Shown: positions 53,403 to 62,497, counted from the first letter of the stretch. The stretch: 64,000 bases of DNA from Adonisia turfae CCMR0081 (GCF_011009555.1 NZ_QXHD01000004.1:4682310-4746309), one strand, 5' to 3'. Translations and numbers: made by a program. The notes: a model not told the origin generated them from the sequence alone.

Positions 53403-54788
53403 TTAAACTTCTTCATTGTAGGATTCATAGGTAATTGGGATTTGAGCCCAACTATCTAGTTCATCACAGAGCCAACGAATTTCTTGATAGCTACCATTAA
53501 TGCGAATGGTGTGAAATGGCCCTTCGCTTCTCAATTTAATTTTATACTGAGGAATTTTGTCAGGACCTGCCGTCATGTGAGTTAAGGATTGCTTAAACAA
53601 CACACTCTCTCTGTTTCCATGAATCTCTGTTAACGAGATCAGGGTGCCTTGAATCGACTTCTCAAATGTTATGGAGTAAATTGCGTGGCGTTTGCTCCGT
53701 TTATTCATATGGAAATAAATAAGCAGTAGAATGATGAGGGCTGGCCAGATCAAGCCAGTAACAACTAAGAGAATTAAAAGAACGCCTGCTAAAATATTAC
53801 CAAAAGCACCAAAGGTTTGCGTTAGCCGACTGCTGATGACAGCTGGCAAGAGAAATTCGAGTTTGAATTTTTTAGAGGGTACCTGGATATTAAAATGCTC
53901 TTGGGTCTGGCTCAGCTGAATGGCGCTATTTTGGGGTGGTGGTACTCGGAGCGGATGAAGACCGTCGGTCGGGTGTGTGGGTGATTGATTGAAACGTTCC
54001 CGGGCAATGGCGGCTGTTTGAGGCCGTTTAGCAATGTCAGGTTCCGTTAGCCATTCTAGCCAATGGACAAATTCGGGGCTTAATCTGACCTGATCGGCAA
54101 ACTGTAACCGCATATCTTTTTGCGGCAAATTAGCGGGGTGTAGCCCTGTAGCGAGGTAGATTAGTGTGGCTCCTAAACTGTACAGGTCTGAAGCTGGAAC
54201 CGCTCGCCCGCCAAATTGTTCCAACGGCATATAGCCATAGGTGCCCACAATCGTGATTGTGCTACCTTGTTGTGGTGCTTGAATGCCACCAAAATCTACT
54301 AGATAAAGCTGTCCAGGATTGTTGCCAGTGCGCTCTGTGAGCAACAGATTGCTCGGCTTAATATCGCGGTGAATAACGACTGGTTTACGATCATGCAAGT
54401 AATCAAGAATGTTGAGTGCTTCTTGGGCAATGTAGTGCAGGTCTTCTTCACTAAAGGTGCGACCAGTCATAATCCAGTCTTGTAGAGACTTAGCCTCTAT
54501 ATAGGTCTGTACGAGTAAAAAACCTTTGCCCAAGTCTGTTTCAATATCCACAAAATCCAAGTATTGGGGAATTGCCGGATGATCTAACGACTGTAACGCT
54601 GCACTTTCCCGTTCAAAGAGTCTGAGGGTTTCCCATGTAAAGTCAACGTCAAATAGCAGCAGCTTGACGATAACGGTAGTGTCTGTCTGTAAGTCGGTGG
54701 CAACGAAGGTGCGACGTCCTGGTTTTTGGCTGAGGCGAGCGCGAATTTTATAGCGTTGGCACAGCACCTGATTGAGGAAGGGATCCAT
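53403..54788 (-). CDS. Serine/threonine protein kinase with atypical Gly loop
   Basis: The 461-residue Hanks-type kinase has catalytic Lys42 (VIVKLL), HRDIKPSN (140-147), DFG (165-167) and GTYGYMPLEQFGG. The nucleotide-binding loop (LSQKPGRRTFVA) lacks the usual GxGxxG pattern, which may alter ATP use. Behind the kinase domain are a linker, one or two membrane helices (AFGNILAGVLLILLVVTGLI) and a C-terminal domain. It is related to the kinase at 38544-39893, sharing the same domain order. Lone minus-strand gene. Confidence 0.88.
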   Translation of the reverse strand: MDPFLNQVLCQRYKIRARLSQKPGRRTFVATDLQTDTTVIVKLLLFDVDFTWETLRLFERESAALQSLDHPAIPQYLDFVDIETDLGKGFLLVQTYIEAKSLQDWIMTGRTFSEEDLHYIAQEALNILDYLHDRKPVVIHRDIKPSNLLLTERTGNNPGQLYLVDFGGIQAPQQGSTITIVGTYGYMPLEQFGGRAVPASDLYSLGATLIYLATGLHPANLPQKDMRLQFADQVRLSPEFVHWLEWLTEPDIAKRPQTAAIARERFNQSPTHPTDGLHPLRVPPPQNSAIQLSQTQEHFNIQVPSKKFKLEFLLPAVISSRLTQTFGAFGNILAGVLLILLVVTGLIWPALIILLLIYFHMNKRSKRHAIYSITFEKSIQGTLISLTEIHGNRESVLFKQSLTHMTAGPDKIPQYKIKLRSEGPFHTIRINGSYQEIRWLCDELDSWAQIPITYESYNEEV

Positions 54789-54880
54789 GGTATGAGGCGC
54801 TAGTCAATAGTGTAGGCAATGTGGCGTAGTCCCATTGGAACTAGATACAAGTTTATGGTGCTAAATTCCAGATCGTTCGA

Positions 54881-56401
54881 TTAACAGTCCGATAGCTGAG
54901 CAATGTTAACCACAATTTCATCGATGATTGCTCGCATGGCTGTGGCTGAGAGATCGGCATTGTTTAAGAAAATGCTAAATACCATGGGTGGATGGTCTAC
55001 AGGTTGAAGATAGCCAGCCAAGGATTCATTGTTGCTTACATATCCCGTTTTGCCTTGTAGATTTCCTTGAACGGGAGTGTTCTGAAACCGGTGGATTAAG
55101 TTTCCCCGTTCTCCAGCAACGGCGAGAGACCTGCGATAGACTTCGCTATGGGAGTGGAAGGCCATCGCTTGCAGTGTATCAACCAACGTGCGAGGGGTGA
55201 CTAAATTGTGTCTCGATAACCCTGATCCATCCACCATTTGATAGCTATCTGAGTCAACGCCCAAGCCATCTAAAATCTCTTTGACAGCCTCTGTGCCAGC
55301 TTGCGTGGTGTCGTCGTATTCTGCTGCGATTGTTCCTAAGGACTTGAGTAAGGCCTCTGCATAGAGGTTGTTGCTATCTTGGTTAATCGTTGACAGCCAT
55401 TGAGAGAGTGGCGGTGATATGACTGTTGCCATCTCTGGCATTGGTCGATCGGGCCAGCTGGATGTCAGCGCGGTTAAATCTACTGGAGTGCCGGTCTGGC
55501 GCAGGCTATTCGCTAGTTGTTCCATAAAGTGCTCCCCTGGCTGGGTGATGGCAATGGCAAATGGATCTGGCCCAGCATCAACGCTGAGGTTACCAAAGAC
55601 ATGCAAAATGGGTTGGCTCCAATCACGACCAACGTCTGCGGTTAAAGGCTCGCCTGCTGCCACGGTGCTGGAAGTGTTGTGTATTTCCCAACGAGTAGTC
55701 TGCTCTGGGGTAGCCCACTCCACCCGTAGTGGTTGGCCCACCTCTGTTGGGTATAGGGTCACCCCTAAAGCATTTTCATTTAAAATCAGACCGTTGGCTG
55801 AGGCTCCATAACCTGCCAATACATCTTCCCATTCCCAGTTGGGATGCACAGTGCGGCCAGCAAAGTAGCTGTCATATCCTAATAGCTGATCGATTTTTTT
55901 GATTCCCTGCTGGGTAATTTGCTGCGTTAGGCTCTGGAGTTGGTCGTCGCCAAACGTAGGGTCGCCTCTTCCTATGACATACAAATGGGTCTGTTCGCCC
56001 TGTTGCTGGAGGTGGGCTGAGGTCTCGATTTGAAAGTCTGGGCCTAGTTGCTGGAGCGCGGCGGCAGTGGTCAGGAGTTTTAAGGTGGATGCAGGAACAA
56101 ACCATTTGTCGATATTCCGTTCCAGAATAATCTGGCGTTCTGAAGGCTGAGCTGCTTGGGTTTCTATAAGTAGTCCCAGATGGGCTCGGGTGAGGTTGGG
56201 GCGGGTTGCGATCGCATCAATCTTGTCCACCAAGTCTGCCCGACAATAGCGTTGGGCAACAGCTGCTTCCCCTGATAGCCAGAGACTCAGTCCCCAGATC
56301 AAGCCGAATACCCCCTTTATGGACACATAAAAGAATGTCTGTAGCCTCTGGGATGACCCAATATCAGTCTGTTCAGGTTTCTGGACGCATTGAAGAGTCA
56401 T
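54881..56401 (-). CDS. dacB: D-alanyl-D-alanine carboxypeptidase, PBP4/S13 family
   Basis: The 506-residue protein starts at ATG 56401 (an in-frame TTG lies at 56425) and has an N-terminal export segment (VSIKGVFGLIWGLSLWLSG). Catalytic motifs are in order: SxxK in PASTLKLLTTAAAL, SxN in SNNLYAEALLKSLG, and KTG in GKTGYVSNNESLAGYL. The large insert between the first two motifs is characteristic of the family. The enzyme trims peptidoglycan side chains in the periplasm. Complete and of typical length. Confidence 0.93.
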   Translation of the reverse strand: MTLQCVQKPEQTDIGSSQRLQTFFYVSIKGVFGLIWGLSLWLSGEAAVAQRYCRADLVDKIDAIATRPNLTRAHLGLLIETQAAQPSERQIILERNIDKWFVPASTLKLLTTAAALQQLGPDFQIETSAHLQQQGEQTHLYVIGRGDPTFGDDQLQSLTQQITQQGIKKIDQLLGYDSYFAGRTVHPNWEWEDVLAGYGASANGLILNENALGVTLYPTEVGQPLRVEWATPEQTTRWEIHNTSSTVAAGEPLTADVGRDWSQPILHVFGNLSVDAGPDPFAIAITQPGEHFMEQLANSLRQTGTPVDLTALTSSWPDRPMPEMATVISPPLSQWLSTINQDSNNLYAEALLKSLGTIAAEYDDTTQAGTEAVKEILDGLGVDSDSYQMVDGSGLSRHNLVTPRTLVDTLQAMAFHSHSEVYRRSLAVAGERGNLIHRFQNTPVQGNLQGKTGYVSNNESLAGYLQPVDHPPMVFSIFLNNADLSATAMRAIIDEIVVNIAQLSDC

Positions 56402-56801
56402 GGCAGTTCTAAGTAAATAATGCAACCTGCTTTAAAGAGGTTAGCTAGAAAATTTACTAACACCCTGATGACAATGGATATTGTTTGAAGTCTTAGTGAA
56501 GTCGCCGTTCAACTCCGGATATAACCCGATATATCGAGCATGTTGGAGTGGTAGATGCACCCTGATTCCGAGCCCTGGAGATGCATCTTTGGGGCTCTTT
56601 CTTCTCCTTTTAGAGGGTGTAACACTCAAAACGTGTAGACTGTTCAATGCACACCGTACACTGACTTGTCGCCCTTGGGAAAACTCAAGATACAAAAGTA
56701 AAGCTTGTTATCTGACATTAGAGAAGACATAACAACAATATTGCCCTTCGTACTTCTTAACGTCTCCGAGACTTTTTCCCATTATTCAGATGGCGGGCTG
56801 T
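56402..56801. other. Intergenic region upstream of dacB
   Basis: No convincing gene. A nested inverted repeat is visible, GAGCCC (56570-56575) with GGGCTC (56592-56597) around the palindrome AGATGCATCT (56579-56588), followed on the plus strand by a pyrimidine-rich stretch. It is not next to a plus-strand gene. A plus-strand frame at 56481 has no ribosome site or family resemblance. Confidence 0.35.
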
Positions 56802-57995
56802 TTACCCTTTAGCCTGTTCTTTAATTGCGTCAATAATTTGACCGTTCGCCTTAGGAAACGGGTAACTATCAATTTCATCCAGGGTAACCCACTTGATTTC
56901 ATCACATTCAATGGGTTTGGGCTCACCGCTGATGTGGGTACAGTTAAAGACATTCAGCGTCACCTTAAAGTGGCTATAGGCATGGTCAACCGTAATTAGC
57001 CGGTCGTTGACCTCAATATCGATATCTAATTCTTCTTTAATCTCCCGCTTGACGCATTCCTCAAAACTTTCGTTAGGCTCGATTTTACCCCCAGGAAATT
57101 CCCATAGGCCCCCCAGTAGGCCTTCTTGCTTACGACGGTCAATGAGAATGCGGCCATCATTGTCGTGGATAACAGCGACACCAATTTGCTTATGGGGCAG
57201 AGGAGCACGAGATTCGGTCATGGGTAGTTCAGACTGTAGATTTTGACGGTAAGCGGTGCAGTAGCTTTGCCATGGGCATAGCAGGCACGATGGCCGATGA
57301 CGGGTGCATAGGGTGGCGCCCAGATCCATAATTGCCTGGTTAAAGTCGCGGGGATGCTGTGGGTCCAAGAGTTGCTCGGATAGCTGCCACAGTTCTTTCA
57401 TGGCTTTTGCTGGAGGCTTTGGGAGGGCCACCAGTCGAGCCAACACCCGTTTCACATTACCATCAAGGATGGCGACAGGTTGGTTGTAGGCGGCACTGAG
57501 GATGCCTCCGGCGGTGGTGCGGCCAATACCGGGGAGTGCGATCGCATCCTCAAACACCTCTGGAAACACGCCATCATGCTGCTTCACAATCAACTGTGCC
57601 GTCTTGTGTAAGTTGCGAGCTCGAGCGTAATATCCCAGCCCTTCCCAGGCTTTAAGTACAGTTTGCTGGTCAGCTTTAGCCAGGTCTGCCACTGTCGGAA
57701 ATAACTTTAACCAGCGCTGATAGTAAGGCATGACCGTTTTGACCTGGGTCTGCTGCAACATGATTTCCGAGATCCAGATGGCATAGGGATCTCGACTGCG
57801 TCGCCAGGGTAAATCACGACCTTGTTCGCCATACCAAGTCAGTAAAGCTTGCCGTAGTGCGGGGGCCGCATGCCCTAGATTGGCAGTCCCCCCAAAACTT
57901 AAAGCAGATGCCTGGGATAAGGACATCTGCTTTTGGCTATATTTACCGTCAGCACTGTCGTGCACGCTGTATTGTGTTCTCTTTGCCTCACCCAC
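56802..57995 (-). CDS. mutY: A/G-specific adenine glycosylase MutY fused to a complete Nudix domain
   Basis: The 397-residue protein has the glycosylase half (residues about 45-275): RDPYAIWISEIMLQQTQV, helix-hairpin-helix LPGIGRTTAGGILSAAY, catalytic Asp in ILDGNVKRVLAR, and the 4Fe-4S cysteines CTRHRPSCLLCPWQSYC. The C-terminal half is a Nudix domain with an intact box GGKIEPNESFEECVKREIKE then EL, close to MutT, whereas most MutY C-domains lack these catalytic residues. It removes adenine opposite 8-oxoguanine and may also hydrolyse 8-oxo-dGTP. The start is a GTG at 57995; the first 24 residues are uncertain. Confidence 0.92.
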   Translation of the reverse strand: MGEAKRTQYSVHDSADGKYSQKQMSLSQASALSFGGTANLGHAAPALRQALLTWYGEQGRDLPWRRSRDPYAIWISEIMLQQTQVKTVMPYYQRWLKLFPTVADLAKADQQTVLKAWEGLGYYARARNLHKTAQLIVKQHDGVFPEVFEDAIALPGIGRTTAGGILSAAYNQPVAILDGNVKRVLARLVALPKPPAKAMKELWQLSEQLLDPQHPRDFNQAIMDLGATLCTRHRPSCLLCPWQSYCTAYRQNLQSELPMTESRAPLPHKQIGVAVIHDNDGRILIDRRKQEGLLGGLWEFPGGKIEPNESFEECVKREIKEELDIDIEVNDRLITVDHAYSHFKVTLNVFNCTHISGEPKPIECDEIKWVTLDEIDSYPFPKANGQIIDAIKEQAKG

Positions 57996-58064
57996 CGTGG
58001 ATCAATCTTGACTGTTGTTTCTGATCCTGCCATGGGTGAGCGCATTTGCGCGATCTAGACCGCG

Positions 58065-58412
58065 TTATTCATGTAGGTCAGTTTCCAGGCTACCCATCAG
58101 TGTGGTTTCCATGGCCAGACGTTGCTCAGCGCCTTTAAGGAAATAGCCACCCATCATGGCCGAAGCTAGCAAGCGACCTAGATTCTCACGGCTAGTCGTG
58201 ACAGAGACATCAAATCCTTCAGAGGGTAGACCACCCAGCATCGCAATGATGTTATGTTCCATTGCCTGCATGACATCACTTGATACCGGACGCGATAGCT
58301 GTGCCACTGTCTCTGTTTCCATAGACTGCACATATTGCATCAGAGAATTGCCCTGTACAGCAGCCCCACCCATAAATTCGGAATTTGTGTTGTTAAAAGA
58401 CTCGTTAGTCAT
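58065..58412 (-). CDS. DUF760 family protein
   Basis: The 115-residue protein starts at ATG 58412 with GAGG six bases before; an upstream in-frame TTG is less likely. The body SLMQYVQSMETETVAQLSRP, HNIIAMLGGLPSEGFDV, TTSRENLGRLLASAMMGGYF and EQRLAMETTL matches DUF760, a family shared by cyanobacteria and chloroplasts. No activity is known to me. In plants some members are targets of chloroplast proteolysis. Lone minus-strand gene, 70 bp downstream of the mutY start region. Confidence 0.75.
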   Translation of the reverse strand: MTNESFNNTNSEFMGGAAVQGNSLMQYVQSMETETVAQLSRPVSSDVMQAMEHNIIAMLGGLPSEGFDVSVTTSRENLGRLLASAMMGGYFLKGAEQRLAMETTLMGSLETDLHE

Positions 58413-58825
58413 GATTGCCTCACTCAAAACGTGGCTGGTAGCGGCTGTTAGGTCTTTTGCCGCTGTAATGCCAATTTAACAAAGCCATTTGAATCCTCGT
58501 AGTGGGTAGAACCGAACTGCGAGGTGGGGATTTTCTCTGGAGAGACGTTGTATGCAATGTCTGTATATCAGAATGGAACCTATAGGTTACGAATGGGGAA
58601 ATTGATTATTTCTCGATAGAAGAGTGAACAATTTCCTGAGCTTAGAAACTTTGCAATGGAGAATTGGCCAGATCATAAGGGCTATTTTCATGGCCCACTG
58701 CCCATTCCCTATTCCCCATTTCCTGACAATCCATATAGCTTTGACCGACATCGCTGCTATCTAAGCTACAATTGTTAAGGTTTTTTACGAAACATCACAC
58801 CGCTAGTTCTGGAAGTTCCAACCCA
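58413..58825. other. Divergent intergenic region between DUF760 and typA
   Basis: The interval should hold both promoters. No repeat, RNA or gene was recognised. The last part before typA contains a T-run (58781-58786) and an in-frame TTG at 58772 that does not look like a real start. Confidence 0.4.
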
Positions 58826-60622
58826 ATGAGCCTTCCCATCCGTAACGTTGCAATCATCGCGCACGTAGACCACGGCAAAACAACCCTGGTCGATTCTCTC
58901 CTTCAGCAGTCTGGTATTTTTCGGGAAGGTGAAGACGTTCCCACCTGTGTCATGGACTCCAATGACTTGGAGCGTGAACGCGGTATTACGATTCTTTCTA
59001 AGAACACAGCCGTTCACTATCAAGACACGCTGATCAACATTATTGATACCCCTGGTCACGCTGACTTTGGCGGTGAGGTAGAGCGCGTACTCGGTATGGT
59101 AGATGGCTGCATCCTGATCGTGGATGCGAATGAAGGGCCGATGCCTCAAACCCGCTTTGTGCTTAAAAAAGCATTGGAGAAAGGTCTACGTCCCATCGTG
59201 GTCGTGAATAAGATTGACCGCCCACGGGCAGAGCCCATGGGTGCCGTGGATAAGGTTCTGGATCTGTTTATCGAGCTGGGTGCTGATGACGATCAGTGTG
59301 ATTTCCCCTATCTGTTTGCTTCTGGTTTGGCTGGCTATGCCAAAAATGAGCTAGAAGACGAAGATAAGGATATGCAGCCTCTATTTGAGGGAATTTTGCA
59401 TCATGTTCCACCACCAGTCGGTGATTCTGACAAGCCTTTACAGTTGCAGGTCACTACCCTGGCTTATTCCGAATATTTAGGGCGGATTGTGATCGGTAAG
59501 GTTCACAATGGGACTATCCGTGCTGGTGAGCAGATTGCGCTAGTCAAAGAAGACGGCAAGATTGTTAAGTCTAAAATTTCGAAGCTGATGGGTTTTGAAG
59601 GCCTACAGCGCACTGACATTGAAGAAGCCACCGCTGGCAACATCGTTGCAGTCGCCGGTTTTGCCGATGCCAACATTGGTGAAACCCTCACATCTGCTGA
59701 CAACCCCCAAGCCTTGCCGTTGATTAAGGTGGATGAACCCACGCTGCAGATGACGTTTGCCGTGAATGACTCCCCATTTGCAGGTAAAGAAGGTAAGTTT
59801 GTTACCTCTCGTCAGATTCGCGATCGCTTAATGCGCGAGTTGGAAACCAACGTAGCGTTGCGTGTGGAAGAAACCGATTCTCCCGACCGCTTTGGCGTAT
59901 CTGGTCGTGGTGAGCTTCACCTAGGTATTTTGATTGAAACCATGCGTCGTGAGGGCTACGAGTTCCAAGTGTCTCAGCCGCAGGTGATTTTCCGTGAAGT
60001 CAATGGCCAGCCCTGTGAGCCCTATGAGCAGCTGGTGATGGATGTGCCTGAAGATGCTGTGGGCGGCTGTATGGAGCGCCTGGGTCAACGTCGCGGTGAA
60101 ATGCAGGACATGATGGTGGACGGCAATGGCCGTGCCCAGCTTGAGTTTGTGGTACCTGCCCGTGGTCTGATTGGCTTCCGGGGTGAGTTTATGCGCCAAA
60201 CCCGTGGTGAGGGCATCATGAACCATAGTTTCTTGGATTATCGCCCCATGTCTGGTGATGTGGGTGCTCGCCGCAACGGTGTGCTGATTGCCTTTGAGGA
60301 AGGTGTGGCCACGTTCTACGCATTGAAGAATGCTGAGGATCGCGGCATCTTCTTTATTGAGCCTGGTACTAAGGTGTACAAGGGCATGATCGTTGGGGAG
60401 AATAATCGGCCTCAGGATCTGGAGCTGAATATCTGTAAGGCTAAGCAGCTAACCAACCATCGGGCAGCGAGTGGTGATGAGCTAGTGCAGTTGCAGACAC
60501 CCCAGGAAATGGGTCTAGAACGGGCGCTGGAGTATATTGCGTCGGATGAGATGGTTGAGGTAACGCCTGAGTCGATTCGTCTGCGCAAGATGCCGAAGAA
60601 GAAGCTAGCGAAGAAGCGTTAA
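58826..60622 (+). CDS. typA: Translational GTPase TypA/BipA
   Basis: The 598-residue protein from ATG 58826 matches the family length. G motifs: IAHVDHGKTTL, RERGITILSKNTAV, DTPGHADFGGEVERVL, NKIDRP, and FASGLAGYA. Domain II, the EF-G-like domains and the TypA-specific C-terminal domain follow (RGLIGFRGEFMRQTRGEG, NELNICKAKQLTNHRAA-type end, KMPKKKLAKKR tail). It binds ribosomes under stress and helps assembly. Upstream codons in the same frame begin at a TTG without a ribosome site. Confidence 0.96.
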   Translation: MSLPIRNVAIIAHVDHGKTTLVDSLLQQSGIFREGEDVPTCVMDSNDLERERGITILSKNTAVHYQDTLINIIDTPGHADFGGEVERVLGMVDGCILIVDANEGPMPQTRFVLKKALEKGLRPIVVVNKIDRPRAEPMGAVDKVLDLFIELGADDDQCDFPYLFASGLAGYAKNELEDEDKDMQPLFEGILHHVPPPVGDSDKPLQLQVTTLAYSEYLGRIVIGKVHNGTIRAGEQIALVKEDGKIVKSKISKLMGFEGLQRTDIEEATAGNIVAVAGFADANIGETLTSADNPQALPLIKVDEPTLQMTFAVNDSPFAGKEGKFVTSRQIRDRLMRELETNVALRVEETDSPDRFGVSGRGELHLGILIETMRREGYEFQVSQPQVIFREVNGQPCEPYEQLVMDVPEDAVGGCMERLGQRRGEMQDMMVDGNGRAQLEFVVPARGLIGFRGEFMRQTRGEGIMNHSFLDYRPMSGDVGARRNGVLIAFEEGVATFYALKNAEDRGIFFIEPGTKVYKGMIVGENNRPQDLELNICKAKQLTNHRAASGDELVQLQTPQEMGLERALEYIASDEMVEVTPESIRLRKMPKKKLAKKR

Positions 60623-60642
60623 GGGTTGGTCTGTAAGCGTCC

Positions 60643-60686
60643 CCTGAGCGGAGTCGAAGGGGATGTTGGCTTCGACTCCGCTCAGG
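60643..60686. repeat. Perfect 17-bp inverted repeat downstream of typA
   Basis: CCTGAGCGGAGTCGAAG (60643-60659) pairs with CTTCGACTCCGCTCAGG (60670-60686) around a 10-base loop. The direct repeat GCTCAGGCAACGG at 60680-60692 and 60698-60710 overlaps its right arm. The sequence is like an interspersed palindromic repeat that I recall from other cyanobacterial genomes. Confidence 0.6.
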
Positions 60687-60752
60687 CAACGGTGCTGCTC
60701 AGGCAACGGCTTCTCTGGGATGGTTACGGTTGGTAGATAAATTTGTGAAAAT

Positions 60753-60789
60753 GCCCCGATGGTTGAGTGCCATTGGGGCTTTGTTGTGT
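60753..60789 (+). terminator. Probable terminator of typA
   Basis: GCCCCGATGG (60753-60762) pairs with CCATTGGGGC (60770-60779), with one G.T pair, followed by TTTGTTGTGT. It lies 131 bp after the typA stop, behind the palindromic repeat. Confidence 0.6.
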
Positions 60790-60871
60790 CGCACAACTTA
60801 CGATTTTTGTGCTCTCATATTTTTAGAATGAAATAGCTCTACTAGCATTAAAGAATCATGCGGTTTGGTTG

Positions 60872-61597
60872 ATGTGTGCATTGAAAAAATTAGAGAAAAG
60901 CATTTCAAACCATATATTTGGTCATACTATGCCGCTGCATGAGTTCAAAAAAATTGTCCAAGGCACTACCCATAAACATCGTCACAATCTTGGAAAACTA
61001 ACCGCCTCTGGTTTTGGTAGTGATGTTGATACTCTGTGTAATCACATTCGCTATCTCAGGGCAGGTAGTATTGGGCAATTGTTTTGGGATGAATCGTGGA
61101 AACAAGTTGTAACTGATGTAGCTGATCACATTGGTATTGAATGGTTAGCCACCCTCAAAGGACGACGCTGGAAACAATTAGAAACTCATGAAATTGAAAC
61201 AGCTGTGGTCGCTAAGGTTTTTCAAGATATGTTCGACCGCCTGACTCTAGAGCAACAAGAGCAAGTAATTATGGAGACGCAGCGCAGTAGTAATGACCCC
61301 AGAGTAGAAGCTTTTTTACGTACAGGTAGTGTTATGACTGTTGCTAAGGTCAGTGGGTTTGGTGTGTATCTGATGGCCAGCACCGTACTTGGAGGGCTGA
61401 CTAGCACTCTGGGTATTACTTTGCCTTTTGCTGTTTATATGGGAATGAGTCAAGCAATTGCCCTCGTGATTGGTCCAGTGGGTTGGTTAGCCCTTTTGGG
61501 CGGTCTCTCATTTACGCTTAACCAGCCCAACTGGAGTCGTCTTACTTTGGCCGTAGTTTATGTTTCAATGATTCGCAATTCTCCTGCGACAAAATAG
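60872..61597 (+). CDS. YaaW-like (DUF3944-type) protein with C-terminal hydrophobic segment
   Basis: The 241-residue protein starts at ATG 60872. The N-terminal half reads LCNHIRYLRAGSIGQLF, then WKQVVTDVADHIGIEW and LTLEQQEQVIME, which recalls the YaaW family of small helical proteins. The C-terminal third has two hydrophobic segments (VYLMASTVLGGLTSTLGI and AIALVIGPVGWLALLGGL) like those of YaaW. No enzymatic motif. Role unknown; in other bacteria the family is linked to chaperone-type loci. Lone plus-strand gene. Confidence 0.55.
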   Translation: MCALKKLEKSISNHIFGHTMPLHEFKKIVQGTTHKHRHNLGKLTASGFGSDVDTLCNHIRYLRAGSIGQLFWDESWKQVVTDVADHIGIEWLATLKGRRWKQLETHEIETAVVAKVFQDMFDRLTLEQQEQVIMETQRSSNDPRVEAFLRTGSVMTVAKVSGFGVYLMASTVLGGLTSTLGITLPFAVYMGMSQAIALVIGPVGWLALLGGLSFTLNQPNWSRLTLAVVYVSMIRNSPATK

Positions 61598-61664
61598 CTC
61601 TGGTAGTAAAGTGAGCCAGTCATTTAAGGCTCTTGGTTGATTCCTGAAACTCTTTTGTGGAAGT

Positions 61665-61800
61665 GGTGCGAGATTGTCACTGACCTCGATAATCTCCAAA
61701 CCAAAATCAACACCCTCCGCACCCTCCAACCCCAAACCGCCATCGAACTCGATGCCCTGCTCCCGCCATCCTCGACAAAGCCTTCAAAGGCCATGTCTAA
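61665..61800 (+). pseudogene. hsdS: Remnant of a type I restriction specificity subunit (HsdS C-terminus)
   Basis: The frame gives DLDNLQTKINTLRTLQPQT then AIELDALLP, the coiled-coil end of HsdS proteins. A one-base deletion near 61765 then shifts it; in the other phase the DNA reads ILDKAFKGHV and stops at TAA 61798-61800, which is the normal HsdS ending (LLPSILDKAFKGEL-like). No hsdM or hsdR is nearby. So this is the last part of a lost restriction-modification locus, not a gene. Confidence 0.7.
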
Positions 61801-61902
61801 AGACCTATCCACCCATCACCCAAATCCCATCACCCCACCGCTGAGTAAATTGCGCCTGTACTAGGCTTAAACCCAGGTTCCATAACGAGTTGAGGGTTCC
61901 TT

Positions 61903-62235
61903 ATGGTTCAGGGGCGGGTAGCAAGCCCGATGAATTTTGAGGCTTTCCTGGATTGGTATCCAGACGATGGTTATCGGTATGAATTGATTGAGGGAGTTGT
62001 GGTTGAGATGTTGCCAACCGGTCCCCATGAAGATATCGGCGGCTTTTTGAGCGCAGAGTTCAATTTTGAAATTCGGCGCAATCAGTTGCCTTATTCGATT
62101 CCTCGTACTTGTCTAGTGAACCCCCATGCAGAAAAGTACCAAATTCGATGGTTTGTAGGGGGAGAAAAGTTGGTTTCTGGGGTATTTCCTGAGTTGGATT
62201 TGACTACAGATGCCGTATTTGCATCAGGGACTTAA
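61903..62235 (+). pseudogene. Uma2-family (DUF820) nuclease-fold gene with internal deletion
   Basis: The 110-codon frame joins the normal start of a Uma2 protein (FEAFLDWYPDDGYRYELIEG, VVVEMLPTGPHEDIGGFL, then YSIPRTCLVNP) directly to the normal end (KYQIRWFVGGEKLVSGVF, PELDLTTDAVF). About 80 central residues, which hold the PD-(D/E)xK-type catalytic core, are missing in frame. The family usually has about 190 residues. It keeps a ribosome site (GAGGG) but should be inactive as a nuclease. Confidence 0.75.
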
Positions 62236-62497
62236 ATCTCATCTGGATCAATGCCGAGCGATCGCAACTTCTCTGCTAAAGCGTCAGCTCAGGTGAGATA
62301 ACGGCCTTGGGGTTTCCTTCTTCGTAATAGACAAATAAATTGCCAGACACATAAACGCTGCCACGGCTTTTGAATTACAGTCTGGGGGCTTCAACGCCAT
62401 AAAACCAATAATCGCGGGTAGCGTCACTTTCCGCTATTGGCTGGCCGTCGGACTCAGGATATGTAACGTTGTGTAGCGTAGAGCGGATATCTGGCAT
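62232..62497 (-). pseudogene. Second Uma2-family remnant, deleted and frameshifted
   Basis: On the minus strand from 62497: MPDIRSTLHNVTYPESDGQP, then SDATRDYWFYGVEAPRL and a TAA; reading through gives RGSVYVSGNLFVYYEEGNPK and AVISPEL. After a deletion and phase change, ALAEKLRSLGIDPDEI ends at TAA 62232-62234. Both halves match the ends of another Uma2 subgroup (YVSGNLFIYYEEGNPKAVVAPD-type). It overlaps the stop codon of the plus-strand Uma2 remnant, so the two genes converged here. Confidence 0.7.

Noticed and set aside
56481..56732. Plus-strand frame upstream of dacB
   Set aside because: No ribosome site or known motif; codon use is unlike neighbouring genes.
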